Shown: positions 48,721-62,149, numbered from the stretch's first letter. The stretch is 64,000 nt of DNA from Pseudoscleropodium purum (GCA_963969395.1 OZ017801.1:4714501-4778500), one strand, 5' to 3'. Notes: a model not told the origin generated them from the letters alone. Program-made: numbers and translations.

Positions 48721-50860
48721 TAGATTATCTTCAAAAAGATGGAGGAGCTAGAAATGGTTTTAGAATGGTCAAATAACCCATTAATAATAGATGAATTTTA
48801 TCCATTTGGGGAATGAATTTTTTTAATAATATGTCAATATAATTGAATTTTGTACAAATCATCCCAGTTATATTTTTTATTACACAGAATCTTTTGTTTA
48901 AAAATAAGTAAATATTGTATAATATTATTTTTACACTTTTGGCTCTGTATTTCGAAGACTTGATTGTGACCTTCAAAATGATTAGTCATCAATTGAGCAA
49001 ACTCAATTTAAAATAAATCTTATCAAGTTTATTTTTCAATTTGCTTAGAATTCTAAGAAAATTTCTTAAATGAATTTGAAGTTGAAAGTATGTAAGCCTA
49101 TTTTTATACTTATAATGACAAAAAAAATTGATTTCAATTATAATTTTTACACTATACTCCATAATATACAATGATGGTGGATTCTTTTTTTAAATCAACA
49201 TTCTGTATTTGAGATTAACATTTAAGAAAAATTATCAATAAATATATGGTTGAGTTATAGAAGACTTGTGATTGCGTTTATAAGATTTTAAAAAAATCCT
49301 TCATATATGGTTCAAAAAATATAACATTCATATTGAATGATATTGAGGTTTGATTTCATAGGCAACGGCTTCCTAATTTAATCACATATATAGGATCACT
49401 AATAGGAAAAAAAACAAGAAGAAATGTAACTTTTGATTTACTTTTGGTAGGCAATTATATAAACCACTTATATTATTTCTTGTCACCTAATATACGATGA
49501 TATGTTATTTTTATCATAATTTTTATTTTATACCTCCAAAAGACATAATTAAGGTACATAAGACTATTATGAATTTTTGATTATTTTTTTTCATATTTAT
49601 CAAAAATAATTTATCATCATTTAAGTGCCCTTGGTTAGATGCTATCCTAATCATTTGGGTGGTTTTAAATACTATTTTGGTCCCAAAAAAGAAATTATAA
49701 AGTGAAGAAATAAAATTTGAGGTCATCTACAAAGATTATATAAATAAAAAAATGTTTTTTTAATATTTCTCTATCTTGCATGTGTGTTCAAAAAGTATTA
49801 TATTTGTCAATATCAATGCAAGGATTGTAGAATATTTTTCATCAAAATGTAAAAAGATTATCAAATGCTTGTTTAGATTGAAAAAATGTCAATTTTTTAT
49901 TTTATCCATTTGAAAGTTTTCTCTATTTTCAAAAAGTATAAACACAAAAATATTTGTTGTCATAAAATTTTAGGTTTCACAATTCTATGCATAACTTTTA
50001 CAAATCTTTTTAGGTCTAAATTTTTGGGTGTACATTATTCTTAGTTTTCTACTAATTTTCTATATTTCTCTTTATTTCAATTATTTTTCTAATAATAATA
50101 GTAAAAAGTATAACAAATAGTACAATTAATTGCCATGACCTTCTAGATGATTTACTTTCTTTGAGTAGAAGTAACAAAATGGTACTTTCAAATTTTAATT
50201 TTTCTACTTTGCTTATTATGTCTTTTGAAATGTTTTGTTCAAAGTAAATCCTTTGTTGCAATTTAAAGTTTAATCATTTTAAATATAGAATGACATGTGA
50301 ATCTGATTTATTCTACAATTTCCAATTATGGTGAGAATTTCAATGTTTTCACAAGTCTAGTATTTGGTACAAATTTTCTTTTCTTTCAAATTTCAATTCC
50401 CCTGTTTCTTCAAAATTTCTTGGAAATACCAAGTCTTTACAGATATTTGAAATTCTTATGATTCATAGAAGACAATACAGTTATTTCAAATCCAATATTT
50501 AATACAATTTGAACATTGTCTATACCCATTATGTATTGATTCATGATTACAGAATGACATGACAATTTGGTTTTAGAAAATTCATGGTGAAATCAATTTT
50601 CTTCTGAAATTTTTTAGACACGTGAGATTTCATCTCTAAATAATATAATGAGATATAATTTGCACTCAAATCTTGCACCAAATGAAAGCATACAAATTAA
50701 GCAAAAGCCATTAAGGTTGATTACACGGTCAACGGCTGACCTTGTAAGAGAAAAGTGATCATGCCCAGGTGTACAACATACCGAAAAATCTATCGCAAAG
50801 ACAGATTTGGTGCAAGTCTGTAAGATATCAGGAAACATGGCACTGAAATTTTTCTTCCTT
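48721..50860. other. AT-rich region without gene
   Basis: About 2 kb of A/T-rich DNA. From about 50650 the sequence becomes more GC-balanced as the next gene is approached. No supported feature. Confidence 0.45.
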
Positions 50861-51164
50861 CGTTTTTGAACATAAAAGTAAACGTCCTACTCACTGCTAC
50901 ATCAGCCAAAACTGTAAGAGACTAACCCAACCGAGCAACAGGTCAATGACGTAGCTACTGTAAACTGCGACTCAACAAAATCGTCTCTCCCTGACCAGAA
51001 TTTTCCAAATCAAATTCCGTCGATCAGATGCTTGCTTTTCTCTTTGATCTGCCTACCAACTACACTTCACACATCACTCCACATTGTTTACCCTCGCATG
51101 GCACTACACTCAACCAACCTGAATTAAGTAGTTTTAACTAAAGTCCGAATTGAAACGACCTCTC

Positions 51165-53700
51165 TCATGCTCGATTTGCTGGGCGTTCAAATTGAGATTC
51201 GTGGCAGTATGGGTCGAGCCACTCGGATTCCGCACCACGAGGAGTGGGTCCTCCCCCAGACTTGCTGCCCATCAAGTCTTGGAGAACCTCCACTTTATTC
51301 TCACGAGAAGAGGCTGAAGATTTGCTTTCGCGATCTTTAAGCTTTTGTTTCAGGCGTTGCTTTCGATTCGGTGCGGCACTGTCTTGACCACCTCGGCCGT
51401 ACTGTGGAGGTGCGCCGTGAGGTCCCAAGTAAATGTGTTCATTGCCTGCCACAGTCTGCCATTGCAACACAAATATAAGTGACGAAGAAGAGGATGTGTC
51501 AGTAATACATGGAAGAAGACAAACGAGAAAAGAAAGGAAGTGATTACACTATGATGGCTATGAACTTGCGAAAGAGGCAGAGTTAAGACTCTTTTCAGCT
51601 GTTCTAATGCCAGTGGTCAACACAAGCCAGCAAGCTATCGACTCTGATGAACTCAAGGACGGCATGGTCGCAAGGCCACCCCCAGAAAATCAACAAATAT
51701 TAAGCACAACTTTCCTCAACGTAATAATACACTCTTTGGGGAGGACTGTTGAGATACACACCGACTGAAAGCCCCGTATAAATCAACCGATCTACTTTCT
51801 GATGAACCAACGCTGAGCCTCCCAAACCAGCTCTCAATGTAGGTTCAACAAAAAGGAGACTGACCCTTCATAAACTACGAAAAGGTAACTCCGACAATAC
51901 AGATTGGTCAAAGTGCTGAATAGTACAGGGCTGTAGACCAAATACGGAGTACAAAATATGTTACACGGCCACATGTGTCTGGCAGTTTCGTTCTGATCCC
52001 TGCAATGGAATATCGTTTCATGTGCTCAAAATCAAAAACAAAATGTTACACGCGTCTTCCATTCCTTTCCCGACATTAATTTCCCGTAATAATAGCAAGG
52101 TACAGGACATCCGTAAAGTACGGGTACTGACACCTTAATCTTCAATCACATTGACGTGTGTGACTTTGCCACCATCATTATAATCCATGTGGATCAGACT
52201 TCATTCAATGTACACCGCTCCACCGCACGACGGCTATCAAGAAGCTTCACACGCTCATCCTTTCCCACTGGGGTCCGGTGAGCAGAAATCTAGATAACAG
52301 CATCAAACACTCCGAGCCAATGCACCAATACGAAGAGGGCTGCAGCATCTGAAAGTGTAGTATGATCCATTAAAAGGTTTAAGTTTCTTACTCTCCGATA
52401 AGAAGGTCGATATTTCTCTTCGGATTGCGTGCGTTCCTTTCGACTGGGCTCTGCTGGCCGCCCAGCGTCTAAACTCGGAATCTCAAATCCGTCAGCATCT
52501 GCACCAATTGGACAATAACCAAATCAGTATTGAAAAATGACGAGACACAACTGTTGCATACTTTCCTTATTTATAAACCTACTAAGCTCATCAGACGACC
52601 ATTTCATGCACTACCTTGTACAAACAGAGAGATTCTCTTCTGAAAAAAAAAAACTGCCAACTTCAATATGAGAACAGCGAAAACCGTCCGGAACAGACAT
52701 TTGACAGGAGTGAAGGACTACGTCCAAGCTACTCAGAAGCAGAAAGACCGTGTTTCAATGAGCCTCATTGCAACCCAGACCAAGCATGCTTATGGCACTG
52801 CTGTCCTCATCATCCAAATCAAGTGAAATGAGGCAAATGCTACCATTAATTCCAGCGTTGTTTCAAAATGATCTCATCTCTCTAGGAGTGTACCAAAATT
52901 CAGTAAAATTGGGGCACCGCATCTGACTACAGGACGCATAAACAATGCATACAGCGAGCGTGATTCAAGGAGATCCTACTGAACAGACCAGGAGACCCTC
53001 AGCGCGCAAGGCATGCACTACTGTAGTGAAAGTCGGGGAAGGGGCATGACTGTACAAGGTCAAAGGACCAAGTAAAACCCCGATAAGAAACGCTTGCCAT
53101 CTCTGGGAACTGCAGCAGACTTTTATCAATGCCGTCAAAAAGCTGCAGTAAAATCATTTAATGCAATTCTGAGTCGCACAACTGCTAACTATCTGTGGTT
53201 TAACCTCGTCTCCTCTCGAAAAATTCCGAATATCAACTACATCTCCTTTCGTGAGCTCTACTTGGATTGCACAATTGCAAAACAAACCAGTGCCCGGAAA
53301 CCAAGACCTAAGATCAATTCAATACGGCAACGCTGCTGTACTGATTCGAGAACCAAAGACGAAATGAACCTCGAGACATACACGACAAAAAGCATATCAA
53401 CGTAAATTCACGTAATATGAAGAGAATATCATCACGTTCAGAACTAAATCCATCAATTAGGCAACACTCAAAGAAAGATCGAAAAAACTCCCGAAAAACA
53501 TGAGGCCGCTCAAATTTCAAGTGCGAGGAAGAGAATCCAACCGACGCCATCAAAACACCAACCACTGACAAAACGAAATTCCGTCACCCAAAAAAAGTCG
53601 GATCACAAAGGCCAACAACAGAAAAAGAAAAAGAGGAAGCCTCACCCCATTCATCGTCTTCCGAGGGCGAAGAAGCCGCGCCATTGTGGACAGGATCCAT
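51165..53700 (-). CDS. Conserved-looking plant protein of unknown function, 150 aa
   Basis: Three coding exons on the minus strand: 53700-53646, 52498-52392, 51455-51165. Introns of 1147 and 936 bp have GT/AG ends (GGG/GTGAGG; AGA/GTAAGA) and phases 1 and 0. The joined frame gives a coherent 150-residue hydrophilic protein. The N-terminus is acidic and holds SEDDEWDADGFEIPSL across the first splice. The middle is TVAGNEHIYLGPHGAPP and a basic coiled stretch RKQRLKQKLKDRES, followed by SRENKVEVLQDLMG. The C-terminus has ESEWLDPYCHESQFE. The motifs look conserved rather than random, which supports a real gene. No catalytic motif, signal peptide or membrane segment is visible. The basic and acidic halves suggest a nucleic-acid or protein partner, but I propose no function. 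Confidence 0.75.
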
Positions 53701-54700
53701 GGCTCCCCAACCAACAAACCGTCCACGAAGCAGCAACTCATGGACGGACGGAAACACCCCACCACCAATTGGATCGATATCACCTTCTGCAATCCCAAAA
53801 CATCCTTACCCAATAATCCAAAAATCTCACAAAATCTCACGAAATCTGCTCTCCTGAATTTGAAACTTCTCCCAGCAGTCACTCTCACCCCGCCCAAGGA
53901 GAAGTCTCCCGCGCCCGCCCCAACCCAATCAGTCAGTCCGTCAGTTCCCTCTCAAACCTCGGGCGGAGCCTGCGAGGTGGGTTGGGATCCAATTATCTGG
54001 CAAGTGGGAGGGACCCCGGCTGCTTCTTATCTACACAAGAGCCTCGATCGTCGCCGTGGTTTCAAAGCAAAGGGGTGCAGACAGGCAGGGCAGGGCAGGG
54101 GCACAGACCAGGAACGGCGCAGGCTCGCTATACCCTTGGTCTGCTTCTTCTCTCTCTATTACTCTTGGTTTTCTCTCTCTATTGCTCTTGCCCTTGGTTC
54201 TCTCTCTAAGCTTATATTGCTCGTGCTTTCTCTTTCTCTTTTCTATTGCTCTTGCTCTTGCTCTTGGTTTTCTCTTTCTCTCTCTCTTACCCTGTTTCTC
54301 TCTCCTCTGTTGCGTCAACAGTAGTCCCTTCTGTTGTTCTGTTAGTGCTCTCTCTTCTGTCTACATTGAATTCCACCGAGTCCCGCCGGCGCTCCGTTGA
54401 GTGCTTGCTTGCACGCTTCCCCAGTTCGTTTTTTTCTTTTTCGGTATTTATAGCGAATCCTCCAGCCCCTTCCACCCCCAGCGGTGCACCGCACACACCC
54501 AGAGATATCTTATTAACTTCTGGCAGGAGAGTAATGAGCCTGTCTGTTGGACGCATGTCAGTTTTTATCTCGGCTGACGTTACTTGCAGTCTGTTTTTCA
54601 GGGGTTTCGGTGCTTTTGGTCGGAGACCGGTTGAAGGCGGCATCATGCTCTACTTGACCTAAGTTTCATTCTTGGCGGCAATCGCAGTGTCAAGTCTCCA
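53701..54700 (-). promoter_or_regulatory. Upstream region of the 150-aa gene, pyrimidine-rich on the plus strand
   Basis: GC-balanced. A CT-rich block at about 54138-54310 repeats TCTCTCT, TTGCTC and CTCTTGG units (GA-rich on the gene strand), typical of plant promoter/5' UTR DNA. It probably includes the transcription start, but no TATA box can be fixed. Long overlapping open frames in this block on both strands are low-complexity and not supported as genes. Confidence 0.4.
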
Positions 54701-55091
54701 CGGGCAGCTGGAGGGGAGTTATGCGCGGCTTTTGTTGGTCTGGAGATTCCGGTCTCAGGATTCTTCGGTAGAATACCGTAACATACTTTGAGTGGCCACT
54801 TACTTCGTTCCTTTCGCTTCTCATGGTACCTTTCTACTTCTACTTTTTACAGTACCCTACACTAGGGTCAGATTCGTTAAAAATTCATCCAGATTATAAT
54901 TAAATATGACATCTAATGAAATTTTCAGAAATATTAACATGGCATAATTGAATAGTATAGAAAATGTTAATGAAAATAATCTTCATCCTCAAAGAAAACA
55001 CTAAGTCGAAGATGTGAGTATCAATAAAGCCACAAGTATGGGTAAAGTTGTCAATATATACAAAAAGTCATGGAATATTTTGAACCTCTTA
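54701..55091. other. Transition from GC-balanced to AT-rich DNA
   Basis: No supported feature. Confidence 0.4.
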
Positions 55092-56025
55092 ACCCTTATA
55101 GTTCCTTGACTATGTTTTCGTCAAAAACGTTCCAAAACTGCCATTTCTTATACAAGATTCAAAATTTCAAAAAAAAAAAACATTTTCGGACACATCCAAC
55201 TATAGGATCTTATAGTGCACTAGTTTGAAAAGATGTAGAAAAAATTTCAAAATTTTCCAATATATAGATTGCAAGATCTTAGCATTTGAAGTGACAAAAA
55301 TCATTTTTTTGTCCCTGCAAAAAATTGGGCAGCTGAATTTTACAAGGTCACATTTGTATGAAAAAGTGTTCAAAATGATTGCAACTCTTTACATTCATTC
55401 TTCAAGTCATGTTGGCTACGTGCTTGAAAATTTTTAGATCATTTGAAATTGTACAACATATAGGAATAAAATAGTAAATAGAAAGATGTAGAGAATGGTT
55501 TAAAATACTAAATTATTAACAATTTATTTATGGAATTGAAAAATGTCAATCCCAATGGTTGAAATGTTGTAATAAAAAATCTTCACCTAATGTTTTTATT
55601 TTTTTCCAAAATATTGAAAATTGAGTTCAATAAAAGACTTCAAAGTTTATTGTGGGGTAAAAAATTCATAACTACCCGCAAACAAAAACACCTCATAACT
55701 TTTGACTCGTTGATCAAAATAGAATGATTCAAAGCTTTTAATATAAATATAAATCTAGAAAACCAATTTCAAATTTGGTTTTTGAAAAAAATTATTTTTT
55801 CAAATCTACCCAGATTGTCCAAGTTGAAAAACAAACTACATATTAAGCTATAACTTTTGACTCGTATTTCCAAATGTCCTGAAATGTAGTGCACATGAAA
55901 GATATTCCTCATCCACACCTTCTATCAAAATTTGGGCCAAAAAAATGAAAATCTCTAGTCACACGCACCTGCCCCAAATTTCTATGTTGCTAAAAAAACG
56001 TAGTTTGATCCTTTAGAAATTAAAT
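55092..56025 (+). repeat. Dispersed repeat A, copy 2
   Basis: Direct counterpart of 20470-21378, in the same order throughout, about 80% alike by eye with several small insertions and deletions. Both copies keep a short frame around KIIFLSLQK...YEK.F.MI.TL, but they differ in its length; likely not coding. Confidence 0.75.
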
Positions 56026-56249
56026 GAGCTTAAAAAAAACCTCTAAATTGAGTTAATGAATAAAAATTCAACTCAAAAAGAAATGATTTGGTATGGAGTC
56101 TAACAAACACCAATGTTTGATATTTCAATATTTTTTTTACTATACCATACATGAAGGTCTCATTTGGCATCCTACTAAATTTGAATTTCCAAATTAGATT
56201 CTCATGGGGCCACATCACCCCAAACCATTCATAAAATGATATGTGGCCA

Positions 56250-56640
56250 CTTCTTTAACAAAATTTGTATAAAAAAGGGTGAAGAAGTAAAACTTTGTTT
56301 GTTGCATGAAATTGTATGGAGTACAAAGCTTGCAAGAAGTATGCCAACAATGACCAAGGAATGACTTTGTTGTAGTCATTCAATATTTGTTTTAGGAAAA
56401 AAAAATCTAATAAAATAAAAAATATGCATATCTTACTTATAGAAATTTGCATATTTTATGATGATGAGAGGTTAAAAATTTGTCAATTTTATATTTGTCA
56501 CATTCAAGTCATTTCACAAATATACGTCAACAAATCTATAACTGTGCCAATTCCACAATATTTCAAGCTATACATCAACTATTGTATCAATTGATGGATG
56601 AAAAGTTGTAGACATGTCAAGTATTTGTCACATGCATGAG
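56250..56640 (-). repeat. Dispersed repeat D, inverted copy
   Basis: Reverse-complement match to 62150-62550. Shared words read from this copy's minus strand: ACAACTTTTCATCCATCAATT, GTGAAATGACTTGAATG, AGATATGCATATTTTT, GACTAC.ACAAAGTCATTC, CTTGCAAGCTTT, GCAACAAACAAAGTTT. About three-quarters alike. No gene. Confidence 0.7.
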
Positions 56641-57019
56641 CAACAAACATTTAAATTTAAATACTCTCTAAGACTTTTTACTAAAAATAGACATGTCAGA
56701 GTCATAAATAATGATGTTAGATTCAAAAATAGTAATATCAAAATTACCAAAATAGAAATTACTAAAAATAAAATTTTCAAAAAATCAATTTATTGCTAAA
56801 AGAGTTTAATTTAAAGTAGTTATATAGCATTCAAATGTTGTAAGAAAGGTCAAGAATGATAGCTTAACTTCTCCTAAAATATAAAAGGTACTACTATAGA
56901 AATGATGTGTAAATGAATTTCATCCATGTTATCCATTCATTTGTTGAAATAATTGAAAAATAATTCCAAACACTGTGAGAATTATCAATGAATAGAAAAA
57001 AGTTAATTTTTATATAACA
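56641..57019. other. AT-rich region without gene
   Basis: No supported feature. Confidence 0.4.
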
Positions 57020-57475
57020 GACAACTCATCAAATTCAAGGAGACATTTCATTTTGCCAAAAGACCCTCCCTCTATTAATTTTGGGAGTTATTGAATTGTC
57101 ATTAAAAAAAAATTGATTTTTTTAATCAACAAATGGTTCCTCAATCCAAGGAGCAATTTCTTGTTGCCAAAGGCACCTACCTTCTATTCATTTGGGGAAT
57201 ATTTGAACTACAATTTTATTTATTTATTTATTTTTCAACTAAAAAATATATATTTAAAAATAAATAAAATGATTCATCTTACAACTCTTCAGAATCCAAG
57301 GAGCCTTCTTTGGGCTCTGAAAAGCCTTCCATTGGATCTATGGAACCTTTACAAAAGACCTTCAAATAACCTCTTAAATAGAAGTAGGGTCCTTTGGCAT
57401 CAAAAAATGGCTCCTCGAATTTAAGGAGCCTTCTCTTGGCACCAAGGAAGGGCTCCTTTGAATTTGAGGAGCCTC
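57020..57475. repeat. Degenerate array of AAGGAGC units with small palindromes
   Basis: Four or more diverged units carry TCAA(T/A)TCCAAGGAGC-like sequence, then TTGCCA or TTGGCAC, at about 57030, 57140, 57290 and 57420. The first two repeat over about 100 bp (CCTCCCTCTATT / CCTACCTTCTATT). GGCTCCTCGAATTTAAGGAG and GGCTCCTTTGAATTTGAGGA are imperfect palindromes ending in CC. Non-coding. Confidence 0.55.
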
Positions 57476-58239
57476 AATTTTAAAAAATTAGAAAAAGAAA
57501 ATTGAATTTCTTTTTGTTTAATTTAAAAATAATAATAATAATGGTTCAAATTTTCTTCCAAATAAGATAGCAAAAACAACCAAGTATAATGTAAAAACAC
57601 ACACTTTAGGAGGAGTTAAAGTCTAACAGCCCTATTGGGCAAGATATAAACAAAAACAAAAACAAAATAAACTTTTTTTTTCTAGCTTCAAATGTTATAA
57701 TCTTTCAATCCATATGGTCAAAATTTCTGAAATTTTTCCTACACATTCCCATAGTATTTTAGTATAAATTTTTATGGTTGAATTTTGAAAAGAAAAAAAA
57801 AACCCAAAAAACACTTCTGTTTTTTTTTCATTTTTTTCTCACGGCCTTGAAAAAGTGATATTTTTCATAATTTTGTGCCCCAAAAGTACCTTGGTCCTTT
57901 ACGAGTTAAACACCCTCTCCATTGGATCACTGGTATCATCATAGTTGCTGCAGTTTCCGTGAATTTATTTTCCTTCCAACTTTCTGACAACATATATTAC
58001 ATTCATAACTCCATTCAGTAGCATGCATTGTCACTCCCTTGACTCTACAGTACACGGTGTCAAATACTTCACACCCAATGATACTTCATCAATAGTTTAG
58101 ACAGGAAGAGGCTCAATGTGAATGTTATGAGCAGGGTGCATGAAGAAAAAGCATGCAGTATGCATGAAAACCACTAAATGTACTAGATGTGATACTGCAT
58201 AATTGACAATTTTCTATTTTAATTTAATTTTACATTTTA
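57476..58239. other. AT-rich region without gene
   Basis: A/T tracts and no supported frame. Confidence 0.4.
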
Positions 58240-58375
58240 TCAAAATGAAACTGGATTTCATTGCAAGGGGCAAAATACAAGCTTGCCTGGAGGGAGAGAC
58301 TCAAGACAAAACCTAAACACAGACCCAACTGTCCAACTGCCTGTTGAAAGGGCGACACCAATTTGACATTCTGTT

Positions 58376-58571
58376 TCATTTATAAGATTCCTTGGTCATA
58401 AAATCAGAGCAGGGGATGGGGAGAAGGACATGGATGCAGGTTGTGACTTGAATGAACCGAAGGCTGCTTGGGCTCCACCACTGGTCCATAGACTCCATAC
58501 ACGAGGACAAATCCATAAATTCAACCCCAGGGAAAGTGGATTCTACAAGCTTCACATTCTGTCTGTCTGGA
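58376..58571 (-). pseudogene. Possible terminal exon of an unknown or decayed gene
   Basis: GC-balanced island. A strong acceptor on the minus strand (ATACTAACAG, with a branch-site-like CTAAC) precedes an open frame of about 63 codons to a TGA, containing VKLVESTFPGVEFMDLSSCM and WWSPSSLRF. A GTAAGT donor lies upstream at 58666, but the matching frame contains a stop, so no coherent gene can be built. No domain recognised. Confidence 0.25.
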
Positions 58572-58676
58572 CTGTTAGTATTTAATTTTATGCTCGGGTT
58601 GGGAAGGGGGACCATAAACAACCAACATGTAGATCATGCCAAGCATGTCGCACGGAATTAACTTACCAAAAGGCTC

Positions 58677-58710
58677 ACGCGTTCACCCTGTGTCTGTCGG
58701 TCCGGGTGAA
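58677..58710. repeat. Small perfect hairpin
   Basis: GTTCACCC and GGGTGAAC, 8 bp each, flank a short GC-rich loop. Function unknown; possibly the end of an element. Confidence 0.4.
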
Positions 58711-58731
58711 CAGACCAGGGCTCTTTTTTTT

Positions 58732-58845
58732 TCATTTTTTATGAGGTGCCAAAGTGGCGATATAAAATTTTGTAGTGGTGCTGCTTTTTCATTTGTTATG
58801 AGGTGTCAAAGTGGTGATATAAAATTTTATAGCGGTGCTCTCAAT
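58732..58845 (+). repeat. 57-bp tandem duplication
   Basis: Two direct copies with ATGAGGTG at 58741 and 58798, differing by a few transitions. The period is a multiple of three and keeps an open frame with a repeated 19-residue unit (MRCQSGDIKF in both), but no gene context supports translation. Confidence 0.75.
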
Positions 58846-58859
58846 TTCAACATGCATCC

Positions 58860-61608
58860 ATTAATTGGATAGAAAAATATCACATTGGTACATATCACAT
58901 ATCCATAAATTTATTTTCATCCACAATCTAGTGATTCCATCCAAGATTTTTTTAATTTGAAGTTTTTTGGCACAAAACTTCACATTCTGTTGCCATTTAT
59001 TAGCTAAATTGTGTTTTTTTTTGGTGCAATTTGGCACCTTGAGGCCTATAAAAAAAAAGCCCTAAAATTAACTCCTTCACTTGTCCCCCAAAGTCATTCT
59101 AGGAGGATGTAAAAAAAGACCCCCTATTTTGTGCCTAATGAATTTATCTTCTACACTTCTCCTAACTCATTTGGGGCCTTTGATTGTAAATATGAATTTA
59201 GAATTTGCATATTTTATCATATGTGGCAAATAATAGATTTGAGTATTTTCCCTTGGAGACAAGTGAGGAGTTAATTCATCCAAACCCCTAAATTATGGTT
59301 AAAATTTTCTTGGTTTTCTTAAGATATATTTTTCTCACAAGATAAAACATCCCATTGCGGTTACAATTAGGAGTTTGACCTCATGCCCTATTTTTGTAAT
59401 TAATTTATTTCCCCCACATAGAAACTAAAATAGGTGTAAGAAACTGTAAGAATAATTTATTCAAATTATACTTACAAAAGCTTGTCATCCTCCAAAAGAA
59501 TCTTTGGACTAATCCAAATTCAACAAAATAAAAAATACATCCAGGATCTCATCTTACTTGCCTAAGGACCTTATTTATTGAGTTGACCTTAGTTGAATGT
59601 ACATTAGGATAGAAACAACTTAGTATTCTAATCCTTTAAAGATTCTTGTCTGTGAAAATTGATGAAATAAAATGAAGATTTTAGACATGAATAACTTCTA
59701 TGAAATTGACAGAAATTATTTAATCAACACTAAGACTATTGGTAATTAGTGACAATAATTATAATATGTACTATCACTCAACATTCATTTTTATGAAGCA
59801 ATAAGTACTCTTGATACTTATTCAAGAGTATTCTTCACCCGGAATTGATGCTTTACAAATTTGTAATTTATTTAGATAATGCCCTCAAAATACAAACCAA
59901 TAAAAACAATAATCTTTTTTAGTTAACAATGAGATTCCATAAAAACTAAGATAATTTTGAAGACTATTATGTATTTTTTATTTAATATTTTTAAATTTAA
60001 AAAAATGCTCAAATGCTTATATAGAGAATATTAGGCATTGAGGCCTCATCACAAGTTGGAAATACAAGAAATCCCCAGTAATCTCTTTTTTTTAAAGCAT
60101 GATGATATGTATTGAAAATAAACGTAATAACTCAAAGTTTTGGCTCTAATAAAGCTATTGTGGTTTAGAAAAATACATTTAAAATTTTATTTTCATTAAT
60201 GAAAGCATCTTCAACGCAATTTGTGAACTCAGAATTTGGCCTCATTTAGAAAATATTATTTTTATTGAGTATTTTTAGTCATTTTGGTATGTCCACCTTT
60301 GTGGTTTGTCATTTAGGTTGAATAGGATAATTTATTATTGATAGAACCATTTGAACTTTTAGTCATGTACTTCAAATTTATCTTTTTATTTGTCTTTTTG
60401 GTACTTTAAATAACTTAAGCATAAAGTTAGTACTAGGACCAGACAAGAGTGCAAAATAGGTGTGAAGAATGTAGTTCACACAATGAAGACCCCAATATAG
60501 ACCTCAAGTGAAGAACAATAGCAGAACTTACAATCTCATGCACAATATTATAAAATAACAAAGGATGATAAAGGCAAATGGGATTGTAACTTGAATGGAT
60601 CAAGAAGGTTCATCAAAGGTGACCAAATGATTGTATTTCATTGGTTGGTGTAACATCATTTGATCATCTAGTAAGCTAAATGATACTATAAGGCTTTTTT
60701 AAGAATAGCAACATGGTTGTTTGGAGGGATTTCCTCCTAATATAAGTTACTTTTTAATTAAAGATTGAGCCACCAAATCAAAATCTAGATTTAGTCTTAA
60801 TAGCTAAAGTTTCTAGGCCCTCTCTTCTTGTATGACAGCTAGGGTTTGAGAATTATTCTTCTTGCTTTTTTTTTTTGAGATTTTGACTCTATCTTGACTC
60901 TAAACTTTCTCTCTCTACTCCAAGCTCAATTTTTTTTTCTAGTCTCTCAAAGAGTATCTCCTATATTGCTTACCAATCTTGTAGTTTTGATAGGACTTTT
61001 TTTAAGCCCAGTAGATTTATTTAGAAATTTTAGCAAGAGCATTGTTGCTTTTAGACCAACTAAACACTCTAGACACTCTTTTTCAACTCTAGTTATCATC
61101 ACCTCAAGTTTGAGTTGTTTTATCTATCAAATTTGGTCTTTTTTTAAGGCTACAACCAACATCTCTAGCCAACAAAGACTAATACTTTAGTTGGAGTGTT
61201 TTATGGCTTTCTTTACCAAGCTCAAGCTAACTCTAGAGGCACCACTTGTTTCACAAAGAGTGCAATAGCAAGCTATTTTTTAGGTTTTCCATTATCCTCT
61301 ACATTGAGATTTCAATAGTTGGAATAGATTTAATTCTTAGGAATCATGTAAAGTGCATTGTTAACATCACTACATTCTATATTTTGTAATTCAACAAATG
61401 AATGTAAATTTCTTTGGCTTTAGTCTAGTTAATTGTCTAGTCTCCTTCCTATCCATCAATATATCAATAGATTCTTTGTTTAGATTAGTCTTTGCAAGAT
61501 CTATTCTGCAACTGGAATTCAAAAGTAAAATTCTAAAGGAAAAATAATTGCAAGACAAAATTTGCAAAACAATCCATAGAACAATCAAAATAGTTGCAAA
61601 ACATTCCT
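58860..61608. other. AT-rich region without gene
   Basis: About 2.7 kb of A/T-rich DNA. The 98-codon frame at 60894-61190 lies in T-rich sequence and looks like chance. No RNA gene or element ends. Confidence 0.4.
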
Positions 61609-62149
61609 CATACTAGTAGAAAAAGGGGTGTTTGTAACCACTCAAACAATGGTTGTGGGTCATCAATGACTAAACTATGATTGTGGGCCAAAAAAGTGGC
61701 ATAGAAACTAATGTGTCAAGGGCAACAATCACAGATCAATCATTTAAATTATTGTTGAATGATGAGGAGAGGAGATTGAGAATGAAAACTTCTTCATCAA
61801 TAGTTTATTATGCATCTCATATTGCCATCATTGATGTGGATTGTGCCTAGTCATATTATACTTGTATAATAAGGACTTTGTGCAAAAAATTACTGTGGAG
61901 TATTTAATAACTATCTCATGACTACCACTAGATTAATGGGAAATGTTTTTGAACTTCTATATTTGTAATTTGAGAATGGCATGTTTGACTAGAATTAGTT
62001 GTAGTATAGTCATGGTGCAATCATTGTATGAATGACTACTTGCTTTCACTTTGTGTTGAATCACAAACATGGGTGACTACAACATGACTACTTAGTAGTT
62101 ATTGTTTGGTCATTTTGTATATAACAATGGATTCCAAACACCAATGACT
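61609..62149. other. Possible element end and repeat-like DNA
   Basis: ATACTAGTAGAAAAAGGGGT near 61610 resembles a CACTA/MITE terminus, but I see no partner within the window. The words GTGACTAC and CATGACTA recur to about 62770. Confidence 0.3.

Noticed and set aside
53686..54324. 212-codon ORF upstream of the 150-aa gene
   Set aside because: Leu/Ser-rich translation of a CT-rich tract, opposite to the gene's promoter; every frame of this tract is open on both strands.
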